Shown here in pieces: positions 1 to 5,373 of a DNA stretch of 6,708 nt. Positions within the stretch are counted from its first letter, which is position 1; each line of letters begins with the position of its first letter. The DNA is from Fidelibacterota bacterium (GTDB taxonomy: Bacteria > Bipolaricaulota > Bipolaricaulia > Bipolaricaulales > Bipolaricaulaceae). The DNA is taken from the NCBI GenBank assembly GCA_024277405.1, contig JAJRVI010000055.1, positions 1 to 6,708 of the forward strand, read 5' to 3'. Made by a program: the position numbers and the translations under genes. The notes below the pieces were generated by a model, which was not told where the DNA came from, did not search any database, and saw only the letters and a list, made by a program, of their open reading frames with translations.

Positions 1-37
1 CGAAAGGAGCGATGGGGATAGCTTCACCGGGCTCCCT

Positions 38-748
38 CTAACGGCGCCGGCCGGATACGGCGCTGGCGATGAGGAGGAGCCGCAGGAGCTGGGCGATGGC
101 CATGGCCGTCGCGGCCACGTAGGTCAGCGCGGCGGCGTAGAGCACCTCCTTCACCGCGCCGAGCTCCTCCCGGGTGACGAGCCCGGTACGGGATAGGGCC
201 TGGATCGCCCGCCGGGAGGCGTCGAACTCCACTGGGAGGGTGATCAACGTGAAAAGGACCACCCCGGCGAACAGGGCGATGCCCGCGTAGAGGAGCGTGA
301 TCCCGAACTGGGAGCCCATGTAGGCGAACAGGAGCCCGATGAAGAAGAGGGGGAAGGCCAGCTGCGATCCCAGGCTCGCCACCGGGACCACCGCCGAGCG
401 CAGGACCAGGGGGGCGTAGCGTTGGGCGTGTTGGATGGCGTGGCCCGCCTCGTGGGCGGCGACGCCCACGTCGGCGATGGAGGGCGAATGGGGCCGGGAG
501 AGGCGCAGGGTGCGGGTGCGGGGGTCGTAGTGGTCCCCCAAGGTGCGGCCGATGGACTCGATCCTCACCCCGGAGACCCCGGCCCGGGCCAGGAGCTCCG
601 TCGCAGCCTCGGCGGCGGTGATCCCCCGGCGGGTGGCCACCCGAGCGTACTTGGCGTAGGCGGACCTCACCCGGTACTGGGCGTAAAAGGCAAAGAGCAG
701 TGCCGGGATGAGGATGATCAGCGTCCGTATATCGAAGAGCCAAAGCAT
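38..748 (-). CDS. Membrane zinc metallopeptidase, YugP type (Zn_peptidase_2 family)
   Basis: The 236-residue protein matches the neutral zinc metallopeptidase family typified by Bacillus YugP (about 225 aa); its substrate is not established. Residues 8-24 form an N-terminal membrane anchor. A GDHYDP segment (71-76) precedes the catalytic zinc motif HEAGH at 99-103, where two His bind zinc and Glu is the general base. Hydrophobic segments at about 115-141 and 145-171 follow, then LPVEFDAS at 171-178, whose Glu is my inferred third zinc ligand. A last membrane segment lies at about 205-230, and the protein ends in a basic tail. The start at 748 is chosen over in-frame codons up to 778 because a strong GGAGGTGA ribosome site lies about 8 bases upstream and the anchor then begins at once. 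The gene lies 52 bases downstream of rnpB on the same strand with no convincing terminator between, so it may be co-transcribed. The family call is firm; the role is unknown. Confidence 0.93.
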   Translation of the reverse strand: MLWLFDIRTLIILIPALLFAFYAQYRVRSAYAKYARVATRRGITAAEAATELLARAGVSGVRIESIGRTLGDHYDPRTRTLRLSRPHSPSIADVGVAAHEAGHAIQHAQRYAPLVLRSAVVPVASLGSQLAFPLFFIGLLFAYMGSQFGITLLYAGIALFAGVVLFTLITLPVEFDASRRAIQALSRTGLVTREELGAVKEVLYAAALTYVAATAMAIAQLLRLLLIASAVSGRRR

Positions 749-759
749 CTCCGTTTCAC

Positions 760-768
760 CTCCTCGGT
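760..768 (-). promoter_or_regulatory. Ribosome binding site of the zinc peptidase gene
   Basis: A GAGGAGGTGA-type sequence reads on the minus strand just upstream of the ATG at 748. It is nearly fully complementary to the 16S anti-Shine-Dalgarno end. It decides the start: the upstream in-frame codons add only a hydrophilic ten-residue extension across this site. Confidence 0.75.
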
Positions 769-784
769 CTTCCCCCAAGTTTAG

Positions 785-796
785 CCCTTAAAAGGG
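785..796. repeat. Short inverted repeat between rnpB and the zinc peptidase gene
   Basis: The sequence CCCTT, a two-base AA loop, then AAGGG forms a small palindrome just beyond the 3' end of rnpB. Reading rnpB outward, helix P1 is followed by UUUU, then CCCUUUUAAGGG. The stem is too short and lacks a following U-run, so it is not a convincing intrinsic terminator. It could act as a processing or pausing element. Apart from the ribosome site, nothing else is visible between 749 and 800. Confidence 0.3.
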
Positions 797-800
797 AAAA

Positions 801-1149
801 GGGGAGAGGGTACTAGGCCGGATTCTGTTTCTCGGGGGCCATGCATCTACGCGGCCTACCCGGAGGCATCGGGCGGGCCACCCTCAAGCGCCTCCCTATT
901 TGGCCTTGCTCCGGCCGGGGTTTACCGTGCCCGGGAACCTCACGGCCCCGGCGGTGGGCTCTTACCCCACCGTTTCACCCTTGCCTCCATGACGCCCGGG
1001 GGATAACCCCCGAGCCGGATCGGCGGTCTGTTCTCTGTGGCACTTTCCAGGGGTCGCCCCCTCTCGGCTTGCGCCGAGCGGCCTGCCCTGCGGAGTCCGG
1101 ACCTTCCTCGGGGACCTCGGGGGTCCCCGCGGCCCCCAACCCTCTCCCC
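801..1149 (-). ncRNA. rnpB: RNase P RNA, bacterial type A
   Basis: This is the catalytic RNA of ribonuclease P, which removes the 5' leader of tRNA precursors together with the RnpA protein. All the universal blocks are present on the minus strand: GAGGAAGGUCCGGACUCC (1092-1109), the AGUGCCACAGAGAACAGACCGCC block (about 1022-1044), GGGUGAAACGGUGGGGUAAGAGCCCACCG (952-980, key elements GUGAAACGGU and GGUAAGAGC), AGCAAGGCCAAAUAGG (895-910) and the 3' block ACAGAAUCCGGCCUA (about 816-830), which pairs with the first block to form P4. The ends are set by a perfect 10-bp helix P1, 801-810 with 1140-1149. A hairpin with six G/C pairs and an AUAA/UUAU loop sits at 997-1012. At about 349 nt it is shorter than the E. 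coli RNA (377 nt), partly because the P16/P17 region is reduced. Long open frames crossing this region on both strands are spurious. Confidence 0.97.
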
Positions 1150-1152
1150 GGA

Positions 1153-1740
1153 TCAAATTATACCGGTTCGGAGCTGGCGGATGAGCCGCGCGAGCCGCAC
1201 CACGATGTACAGCCCGCCCAGGGCCATGCCCGCAAGCGCCAGGGCCGAGGGGACGCCCCGATGCATGGGGGGGACGGTCCCGCTGCGCAGGTAGGCGAGG
1301 AGGCGGTCGGACAGATCGAGGATGACCCGGGAAGGGCGGTGACGCAAGAGCTCCTCCCGGGCCTCCTGGAGGAGCTTCAGCCATGGGGTGTCGGGGAGGC
1401 GGGCGCGGACCTCCGCCCCCCGCCACCCGGCGATGCGCCATCCCCGCTCTTCCTTCACGAAGACGATGAGCAGGGCCTCGTCGCCCAGTTTCCAATAGGC
1501 GGCCACCTCCGCGGCATACCGCCAGACGTCGGCGAAGGGATCGCTCCAGCTCGCGAGGTACCGGAAGTCGATCCCCAGCTGCTCGAACGCGGCGATCCTC
1601 TCCTCCAGGGCCCGGCGATGGGGGCGCTCCAGGGTCTGGCCGTAGTCGTTTATCCGGCCCACCGGCAGGGGAAGCTTGACCTCGGCGGGAAGGGCTAAAG
1701 CGCTGACTCCAAGTACAAAAAGCGTGAGCAGTTGTCGCAG
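1153..1740 (-). CDS. Membrane-anchored TPM-domain protein
   Basis: From the CTG start preferred here the protein is 195 residues. Residues 1-20 form a signal peptide or N-terminal anchor (LLTLFVLGVSALALP). A TPM domain (the TPM_phosphatase family) covers about 28-150, opening with INDYGQTLERPHRRALEERI and continuing through a YAAEVAAYWKLGDEALLIVFV strand region. A transmembrane helix lies at about 163-182 with a basic tail. The topology suggests an extracytoplasmic TPM domain tethered at its C-terminus. In other organisms TPM domains have been linked to photosystem II repair or acid phosphatase activity, but the role here is not known. The start is uncertain: the longest frame opens at TTG 1800 without a ribosome site, while CTG 1740 has GGGGGAGG seven to nine bases upstream and gives an ideal signal peptide. 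No ATG, GTG or other TTG lies in frame between them. The gene overlaps the upstream zinc-ribbon gene by about 46 bases and its stop abuts the start of rnpB. Confidence 0.82.
   Translation of the reverse strand: MRQLLTLFVLGVSALALPAEVKLPLPVGRINDYGQTLERPHRRALEERIAAFEQLGIDFRYLASWSDPFADVWRYAAEVAAYWKLGDEALLIVFVKEERGWRIAGWRGAEVRARLPDTPWLKLLQEAREELLRHRPSRVILDLSDRLLAYLRSGTVPPMHRGVPSALALAGMALGGLYIVVRLARLIRQLRTGII
1157..1162 (-). promoter_or_regulatory. rnpB: -10 box of the rnpB promoter
   Basis: A perfect TATAAT reads on the minus strand and ends 7 bases before position 1149, where helix P1 begins. This is the normal distance from a -10 box to the transcription start. No good -35 box is visible at 16-18 bases upstream (CTCATC near 1180-1185 is poor) and no TG extension is present. 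The hexamer lies within the last three sense codons (Gly-Ile-Ile) of the TPM gene, whose TGA occupies 1153-1155. Confidence 0.75.
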
Positions 1741-2402
1741 GTTACCACCTCCCCCTGACGGGCGCGATCGACGGTGGTCTGGGAGATGTTGAGGTGGCAA
1801 CCGTTGCAGGTTCCGTTCACGATGGGGACCACGGGATCGGAATACATCTCCCGCAGCCGCTCGTAGTGTGAGCGGAGGTGGGCGGGGATCTCCCCGATGG
1901 CCGCCTCGCGCCTGCCTTTCAGCTCCTGGATCTCTTTTCGCAGCGCGGAGATCTTCTCCTCGACCTCGGATCTCTCGCGCTGGAGCCGGGCGAGGCGTTC
2001 CTCGTGGGCCTTCCTCTCCTGTTGGAGCCTCCTCTCGTCCTTCTCCACCTCGTCCATGAGCCGGATCGCTTCCTCCTCCACCTCGTCTATCCTGGACTTG
2101 AGGAACTCCACTTGTTCCTTCAGGTACTCCATCTCCTTGTAGGGGATGATGTCGTGATCCAGCTTGTGCTGATAGGTGCGGATCTTCTCGTCGATCTCGT
2201 CGGCCTCCATGGCCTTCTCCGTGGCCCGGTGGCGCAGGGCCCGGTGTTCCTCCAGGCGCCGCTGAAAGTCCTCTTCCTCGGCGGCGATGCGCCGTTCGAT
2301 GGCGGTAACCTCCCCCTCCAGGATCCGCACCTTGCGCTCCGCCGCCAGGATCGCGCCGTCGAGGTCCCGGAGCGCGAGGAGCTTCTGCAGATGTGCCCTC
2401 AC
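1695..2402 (-). CDS. Coiled-coil C4 zinc-ribbon protein (zf-RING_7 / CT398-like family)
   Basis: The 235-residue protein has a long, highly charged coiled coil at about 8-168, rich in Glu, Arg and Lys with heptad Leu and Ile. Its C-terminal zinc ribbon is built from CNGC (C199, C202) and CDNC (C222, C225), preceded by the conserved VVPIVNGTCNGCH segment. This is the full domain order of the family usually annotated as C4-type zinc ribbon domain-containing protein. Family members are commonly suspected to act with nucleic acids or as scaffolds, but no firm function is known. The start is the GTG at 2400-2402, which overlaps the TGA of the Nif3 gene as GTGA. A GAGGTGAT ribosome site lies about ten bases upstream, implying translational coupling. 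The frame stays open further upstream, but that stretch is Nif3 coding sequence in another frame. Nif3 next to this zinc ribbon is a recurring pair in bacteria. Confidence 0.93.
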   Translation of the reverse strand: MRAHLQKLLALRDLDGAILAAERKVRILEGEVTAIERRIAAEEEDFQRRLEEHRALRHRATEKAMEADEIDEKIRTYQHKLDHDIIPYKEMEYLKEQVEFLKSRIDEVEEEAIRLMDEVEKDERRLQQERKAHEERLARLQRERSEVEEKISALRKEIQELKGRREAAIGEIPAHLRSHYERLREMYSDPVVPIVNGTCNGCHLNISQTTVDRARQGEVVTCDNCSRFLYLESAL

Positions 2403-3457
2403 GCCACGATCACCTCGAGCTCGGGAAACCTCCGCTCGATGAGCTCGGCCACGTGATCCACGAACACCGCTTCCGTCTCCCGGTGGCCCAGCGCGGCCAC
2501 GGTGAGCCCCGCCTCGGCCGCGGCCAAGCCCTCGTGGTAGCCCACCTCCCCGGTGAGGAAGAGCTGGGCACCGGAGGCAAGGGCGTCCTGCCACAGGGCC
2601 CCACCGGACCCCCCGCACACCGCGACCTTTTCCACCGTGCGGCCCACATCCCCGTAGATGGTGGGGTTCCGGGCGTCGATGGCCTCCGCGAACCGGCCGA
2701 TGACCTCCCCCGCCCTCGCCGGCTCGGGGAGCGTCCCCACCCGGCCCAGGCCGTGGCGACGATCCCGGATCTCCAGGGGGTAGACGTCGTAGGCCACCTC
2801 CTCATAGGGGTGGGCGGAGAGCATGGCCCCGATCACCTTTTGGAGCCTCTCCGCGGGCACGATGGTTTCCAACCTGATCTCCCGCACGCGCTCCTCCACC
2901 CCCACCTCCCCGATGTACGGGCGCGTCCCCTCCTCGGGGAGGAAGGTCCCGATGCCCTCGGCCCGGAAGGAGCAGCGGCCGTAACGGCCGATCTTCCCCG
3001 CCCCCGCGGCGAAGACCGCCCCGGCCACGTCCTCCACCGCCTCCGGGGGGACGAACACCACGAGCTTGTATAGCTTACCCCGTGGCGCCAGGGGTTCGGC
3101 CCCCCGGATCCCGAGGATCCCCGCGAGCCGGTCCCCCATGCCCTCCCGGGCCGCATCGTAGGGGGTATGCACGGCGTAACAGGCCGTCCCCTCACGCAGC
3201 AGCGCCGCGATCTTCCTTCCCTGGGGGGTCTCCGGGCGGATCTCCCGCACGGGGCGGAAGAGGAGGGGGTGGTGGGTGATGAGGAGGTCCACCCCCTGAA
3301 GCCTGTCTACAAGCCCGAGCTCGAGGTCCAGCGACACAAGGACGCGCCTGCAGGGGAGGGAGAGATCCCCCACCTGGAGGCCGGAGTGGTCCCAATCCTC
3401 CGCCAGGTTAGGCGGGAAGAGCTCGTCCAGATACGCTATGACATCGCGCCTTTCCAT
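2399..3457 (-). CDS. Nif3-like dinuclear metal centre protein with central PII/CutA-like insert (YqfO type)
   Basis: The 352-residue protein is the long form of the Nif3/YqfO family, which forms hexameric toroids with a two-metal site per subunit. The N-terminal half carries ITHHPLLF (H62, H63) and AVHTPYDAA (H97, D101). The C-terminal half carries ALGHRETE (H325, E329). These are the usual metal ligands, and all are present. Between the halves, about 128-230, lies the inserted domain with its hallmark GKIGRYGRCSF, a GIGTFLPEEGTRPYIG segment and SAHPYEEVAYDVYPL. The enzyme activity is unsettled; GTP cyclohydrolase I type 2 is a frequent but weak database label. The ATG at 3457 is preferred over a TTG at 3478, since MERRDVIAYLDELFPP aligns with the family N-terminus. 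No well-spaced ribosome site precedes the ATG, but a TANNNT hexamer sits 8 bases upstream. The stop is shared with the zinc-ribbon start, so the two are probably co-expressed. Confidence 0.95.
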   Translation of the reverse strand: MERRDVIAYLDELFPPNLAEDWDHSGLQVGDLSLPCRRVLVSLDLELGLVDRLQGVDLLITHHPLLFRPVREIRPETPQGRKIAALLREGTACYAVHTPYDAAREGMGDRLAGILGIRGAEPLAPRGKLYKLVVFVPPEAVEDVAGAVFAAGAGKIGRYGRCSFRAEGIGTFLPEEGTRPYIGEVGVEERVREIRLETIVPAERLQKVIGAMLSAHPYEEVAYDVYPLEIRDRRHGLGRVGTLPEPARAGEVIGRFAEAIDARNPTIYGDVGRTVEKVAVCGGSGGALWQDALASGAQLFLTGEVGYHEGLAAAEAGLTVAALGHRETEAVFVDHVAELIERRFPELEVIVA

Positions 3458-3465
3458 GCTCCCGG

Positions 3466-3471
3466 AGTGTA
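3466..3471 (-). promoter_or_regulatory. Candidate -10 box placed for a leaderless Nif3 transcript
   Basis: TACACT reads on the minus strand and ends 8 bases before the ATG at 3457. A weak -35 candidate, TTGTAG at 3490-3495 (3 of 6 matches), sits 18 bases further upstream. Transcription would begin at or next to the A of the ATG, which would explain the lack of a properly spaced ribosome site. The 70-base gap from coaX (3458-3527) leaves room for a promoter. The signal is short and could be chance. Confidence 0.35.
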
Positions 3472-3527
3472 GCCGCAATGGCTGTGGGACTACAAGTGAG
3501 GCCAGCCCGATACCGTCGGAAGCGGAC

Positions 3528-4298
3528 CTACGGATAGCGGTTGCGCTCCGCGATCAGGCGGAGGCCCTCCAACGTCAGCCACGGCTCGTGGGCCTCGATG
3601 AGCTCGGTGAGGGAGACCACGGGTTCCGCATAGGCCCCGGTGGCGATCGTCCGCGCCTCTCCCCCGAGCTCCGCCCGGATCAGGCGGATGAGCCCCTCCA
3701 CCAACCCCACGTAGCCGTAGATGAGGCCGGACTGCATGGACTCCCGGGTGTTCCTCCCGATGGCCCGCCGCGGCGGGGAAAGGGGGACCGCGGGGAGCTG
3801 GGCCGCCCGGCGGGCGAGGGCCTCCGCCGCCACCTCCAGGCCCGGGGCGATGGCCACCCCCAGGAAGACCCCCGGGGCCGCCACCGCGCTGAAGGTGGTG
3901 GCGGTACCGAAATCCACCACGATACAGGTATCCCCGAACCGGGCGTAGGCGGCCACCGCGTTCGCCACGAGGTCCGCCCCCACCTCCGCGGGGTGGTCCA
4001 CGCGGAGGTCCAGCCCCGTCCGTACCCCGGGCCCCAGGGCGAGGAACCGGCAGCCGATCACCCCCTCGCACAGCTTGCGGAACACCTCGGTGAGGGGTGG
4101 GACCACGCTGGCCACGATCATCCCCGCCACCTCCCGGAGCGCTAGGCCCCGTTGGCCGAGGAGCCCCTCGAGGAGCACGGCGTACTCATCCGGGGTCTTC
4201 TCGGGCACGGTGCGTATCCGGAAGCGAGACACCCACCGCTCCCCGTCGTGGATTCCGAGTCCGATCTGCAGGTTCCCGATGTCCACCGCAAGCAGCAT
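3528..4298 (-). CDS. coaX: Type III pantothenate kinase (CoaX) with divergent motifs
   Basis: CoaX phosphorylates pantothenate with ATP, the first step of CoA synthesis, in the cytoplasm. The 256-residue length is standard. The acetate/sugar-kinase fold motifs run in order: DIGN at 6-9, KTPDEYA at 34-40, SVVPPLT at 64-70, GAD at 107-109, VVDFGTATTF at 127-136, IAPG at 150-153, the NTRESMQSG helix at 183-191 and LTLEGL at 241-246. The phosphate-loop and catalytic Asp residues (D6, D109, D129) are kept. Several usually invariant positions differ: GNT reads GNL, GADR reads GADL (residue 110), TTFD reads TTFS, GG before IAPG reads GV, and TGG reads TGA. Activity is therefore likely but not certain. 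The ATG at 4298 is chosen because the frame above it is a low-complexity extension and MLLAVDIGN is the expected N-terminus; GGTGGG and GGAG lie just upstream. The gene diverges from the radical SAM gene. Confidence 0.93.
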   Translation of the reverse strand: MLLAVDIGNLQIGLGIHDGERWVSRFRIRTVPEKTPDEYAVLLEGLLGQRGLALREVAGMIVASVVPPLTEVFRKLCEGVIGCRFLALGPGVRTGLDLRVDHPAEVGADLVANAVAAYARFGDTCIVVDFGTATTFSAVAAPGVFLGVAIAPGLEVAAEALARRAAQLPAVPLSPPRRAIGRNTRESMQSGLIYGYVGLVEGLIRLIRAELGGEARTIATGAYAEPVVSLTELIEAHEPWLTLEGLRLIAERNRYP

Positions 4299-4319
4299 CT
4301 CCACCCACCTTCGGGAGAG

Positions 4320-4347
4320 AGGATAAACCCTGGTATCGAAACGTCCA
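4320..4347 (-). promoter_or_regulatory. coaX: Candidate coaX promoter
   Basis: On the minus strand TGGACG (4342-4347, 4 of 6 matches to TTGACA) is followed after 16 bases by TATCCT (4320-4325, 4 of 6 matches to TATAAT). This leaves a leader of roughly 15 bases before the ATG at 4298, with room for the GGTGGGTGGAG ribosome site. It lies in the 97-base divergent gap 4299-4395 and could drive the whole coaX to TPM gene run. The evidence is consensus matching by eye only. Confidence 0.4.
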
Positions 4348-4380
4348 CGGCCGGAGCCCCATCTCCCCCGGCGGGGTGGG

Positions 4381-4390
4381 ATAAGCTTAT
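4381..4390. promoter_or_regulatory. 10-bp palindrome and possible -10 box before the radical SAM gene
   Basis: ATAAGCTTAT is a perfect palindrome in the divergent coaX / radical SAM gap. On the plus strand it contains TAAGCT (4382-4387), a TANNNT hexamer ending 8 bases before the ATG at 4396. The radical SAM start has no clear ribosome site. The motif may be a -10 element of a leaderless transcript, a small operator, or chance. No -35 box is visible. Confidence 0.3.
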
Positions 4391-4395
4391 GGGAA

Positions 4396-5295
4396 ATGGG
4401 CGCCCTGTATCTGGAACTCACCGCGCGGGAGCTCGCGGAGAAGGCGGAGCGGTTGGCGGAGCTCGCCTCCCCGTGCCGGCTCTGTCCCCGGGGATGTGGG
4501 GCGAGGCGCCGGGAGGGGGAGCGGGGGTTCTGCCGCGCCGGCTTCCGGCCGTGGATCTCCAGCTACGGGCCGCACTTCGGCGAGGAGCGGGAGCTCGTGG
4601 GGCGCGGGGGCTCGGGGACCATCTTCTTCACCGGCTGCAACCTCCGCTGCGTGTTCTGCCAGAACTTCGAGATCTCCCAGCTACACGAGGGGCGCGAGGT
4701 CTCCGTGGAGGAGCTCGCCAAGGCGATGCTCGAATTGCAGCTCATCGGCTGCCACAACGTGAACCTCGTCACCCCCACCCACCAGGCCCACGCCATCGTG
4801 GAGGCCCTGGTCATCGCCCGGGACCACGGCCTCAGGCTCCCCATCGTGTGGAACTGCGGGGGATACGAGTCGGTGGAGGTCCTGAAGGTCCTCGAGGGGG
4901 TGGTGGACATCTACATGCCGGACTTCAAGTACGGGGACTCCGAGGTGGCGGGGAGATATTCCGCCGCTCCCCGTTACTTCGAGGTGGCGTGCGAGGCCCT
5001 GCGGGAGATGCACCGTCAGGTGGGGGACCTCGTGGTGGAGGACGAGGTCGCGGTCCGGGGCCTCATCGTGCGGCACCTGGTCCTCCCGAACGGCCTCGCG
5101 GCGACGGAGAGGGTCCTCCGGTTCATCGCCGAGGAAATCTCCCGCGACACCTACGTGAACATCATGGCCCAGTACTACCCCACGTGGAGGGCCCATCGGT
5201 ACCCGGAGCTATCCCGCAGGATAACCTCCGAGGAATATCGGGAGGCGTTGGAGCTCGCCAGGAAGCTCGGCCTCCGCCGCGCCGGCCCCCATTGA
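4396..5295 (+). CDS. Radical SAM protein related to pyruvate formate-lyase activating enzyme (PflX-like)
   Basis: The 299-residue protein is a radical SAM enzyme of the PflX/COG1313 group, related to glycyl-radical activases but of unknown substrate. The S-adenosylmethionine [4Fe-4S] site is TGCNLRCVFCQN, a CX3CX2C motif with C81, C85 and C88. Ahead of it is a second cysteine set, CRLCPRGC plus GFC (C27, C30, C34, C46), typical of this group and able to hold another metal centre. YMPDFKYG (173-180), HLVLPNGLA (227-235) and NIMAQYYPTW (255-264) are further signatures. The length is normal for the group and no truncation is seen. The ATG at 4396 starts the ORF; no good ribosome site precedes it. 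No glycyl-radical enzyme lies in the window, so a role as activase cannot be assigned. It is transcribed away from coaX and is followed by a low-GC gap. Confidence 0.92.
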   Translation: MGALYLELTARELAEKAERLAELASPCRLCPRGCGARRREGERGFCRAGFRPWISSYGPHFGEERELVGRGGSGTIFFTGCNLRCVFCQNFEISQLHEGREVSVEELAKAMLELQLIGCHNVNLVTPTHQAHAIVEALVIARDHGLRLPIVWNCGGYESVEVLKVLEGVVDIYMPDFKYGDSEVAGRYSAAPRYFEVACEALREMHRQVGDLVVEDEVAVRGLIVRHLVLPNGLAATERVLRFIAEEISRDTYVNIMAQYYPTWRAHRYPELSRRITSEEYREALELARKLGLRRAGPH

Positions 5296-5314
5296 GTGCT
5301 GGCCAAAAGGCAAT

Positions 5315-5333
5315 GTCGCACACGGAGTGGGAC
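5315..5333. repeat. Imperfect hairpin
   Basis: GTCGCAC, a 5-base ACGGA loop, then GTGGGAC forms a 7-bp stem with one G/G mismatch. It lies 20 bases after the radical SAM stop codon. There is no T-run after it, so it is not a standard terminator. With the next hairpin it gives this stretch a compound palindromic structure like dispersed REP-type sequences. Confidence 0.4.
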
Positions 5334-5352
5334 GCCACACCTACACCTGTAG

Positions 5353-5373
5353 CGTCGGGGTTTATCCCCGACG
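5353..5373. repeat. Perfect GC-rich hairpin (REP-like)
   Basis: CGTCGGGG and CCCCGACG are perfect 8-base inverted arms around a TTTAT loop, extendable by one G-T pair. Just before it, CTACA-CC-TGTAG (5341-5352) is a second inverted pair. No U-run follows on the plus strand (TCATTGG), so it is not a clear intrinsic terminator, although it could stabilise the 3' end of the radical SAM mRNA. Its look, GTAGCG plus a G-run, short T/A loop and C-run, is that of a dispersed intergenic repeat. Confidence 0.5.

Noticed and set aside
1..37. Possible terminator after the zinc peptidase gene (GGAGC ... GCTCC followed by TTT on the minus strand)
   Set aside because: The arms are only 5 bases with a loop of about 20 and a three-base T run, too weak to call. 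The stretch is also cut by the window edge.
997..1012. Resemblance of the rnpB G-run/UUAU/C-run hairpin to the intergenic hairpin at 5353-5373
   Set aside because: The similarity is limited to a G/C stem with a short A/T loop. The rnpB hairpin is a normal helix of the RNA, and the flanks do not match, so a shared origin is not supported.
841..1698. A 285-codon plus-strand open frame and a 177-codon minus-strand frame (962-1495) across rnpB
   Set aside because: They cross the RNase P RNA and the antisense of the TPM gene, have low-complexity Pro/Gly/Arg-rich translations and match no family. High GC leaves few stop codons in such frames.
5353..5373. Rho-independent terminator of the radical SAM gene
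   Set aside because: The stem is strong but no T-run follows on the plus strand, so it was listed as a repeat rather than a terminator.
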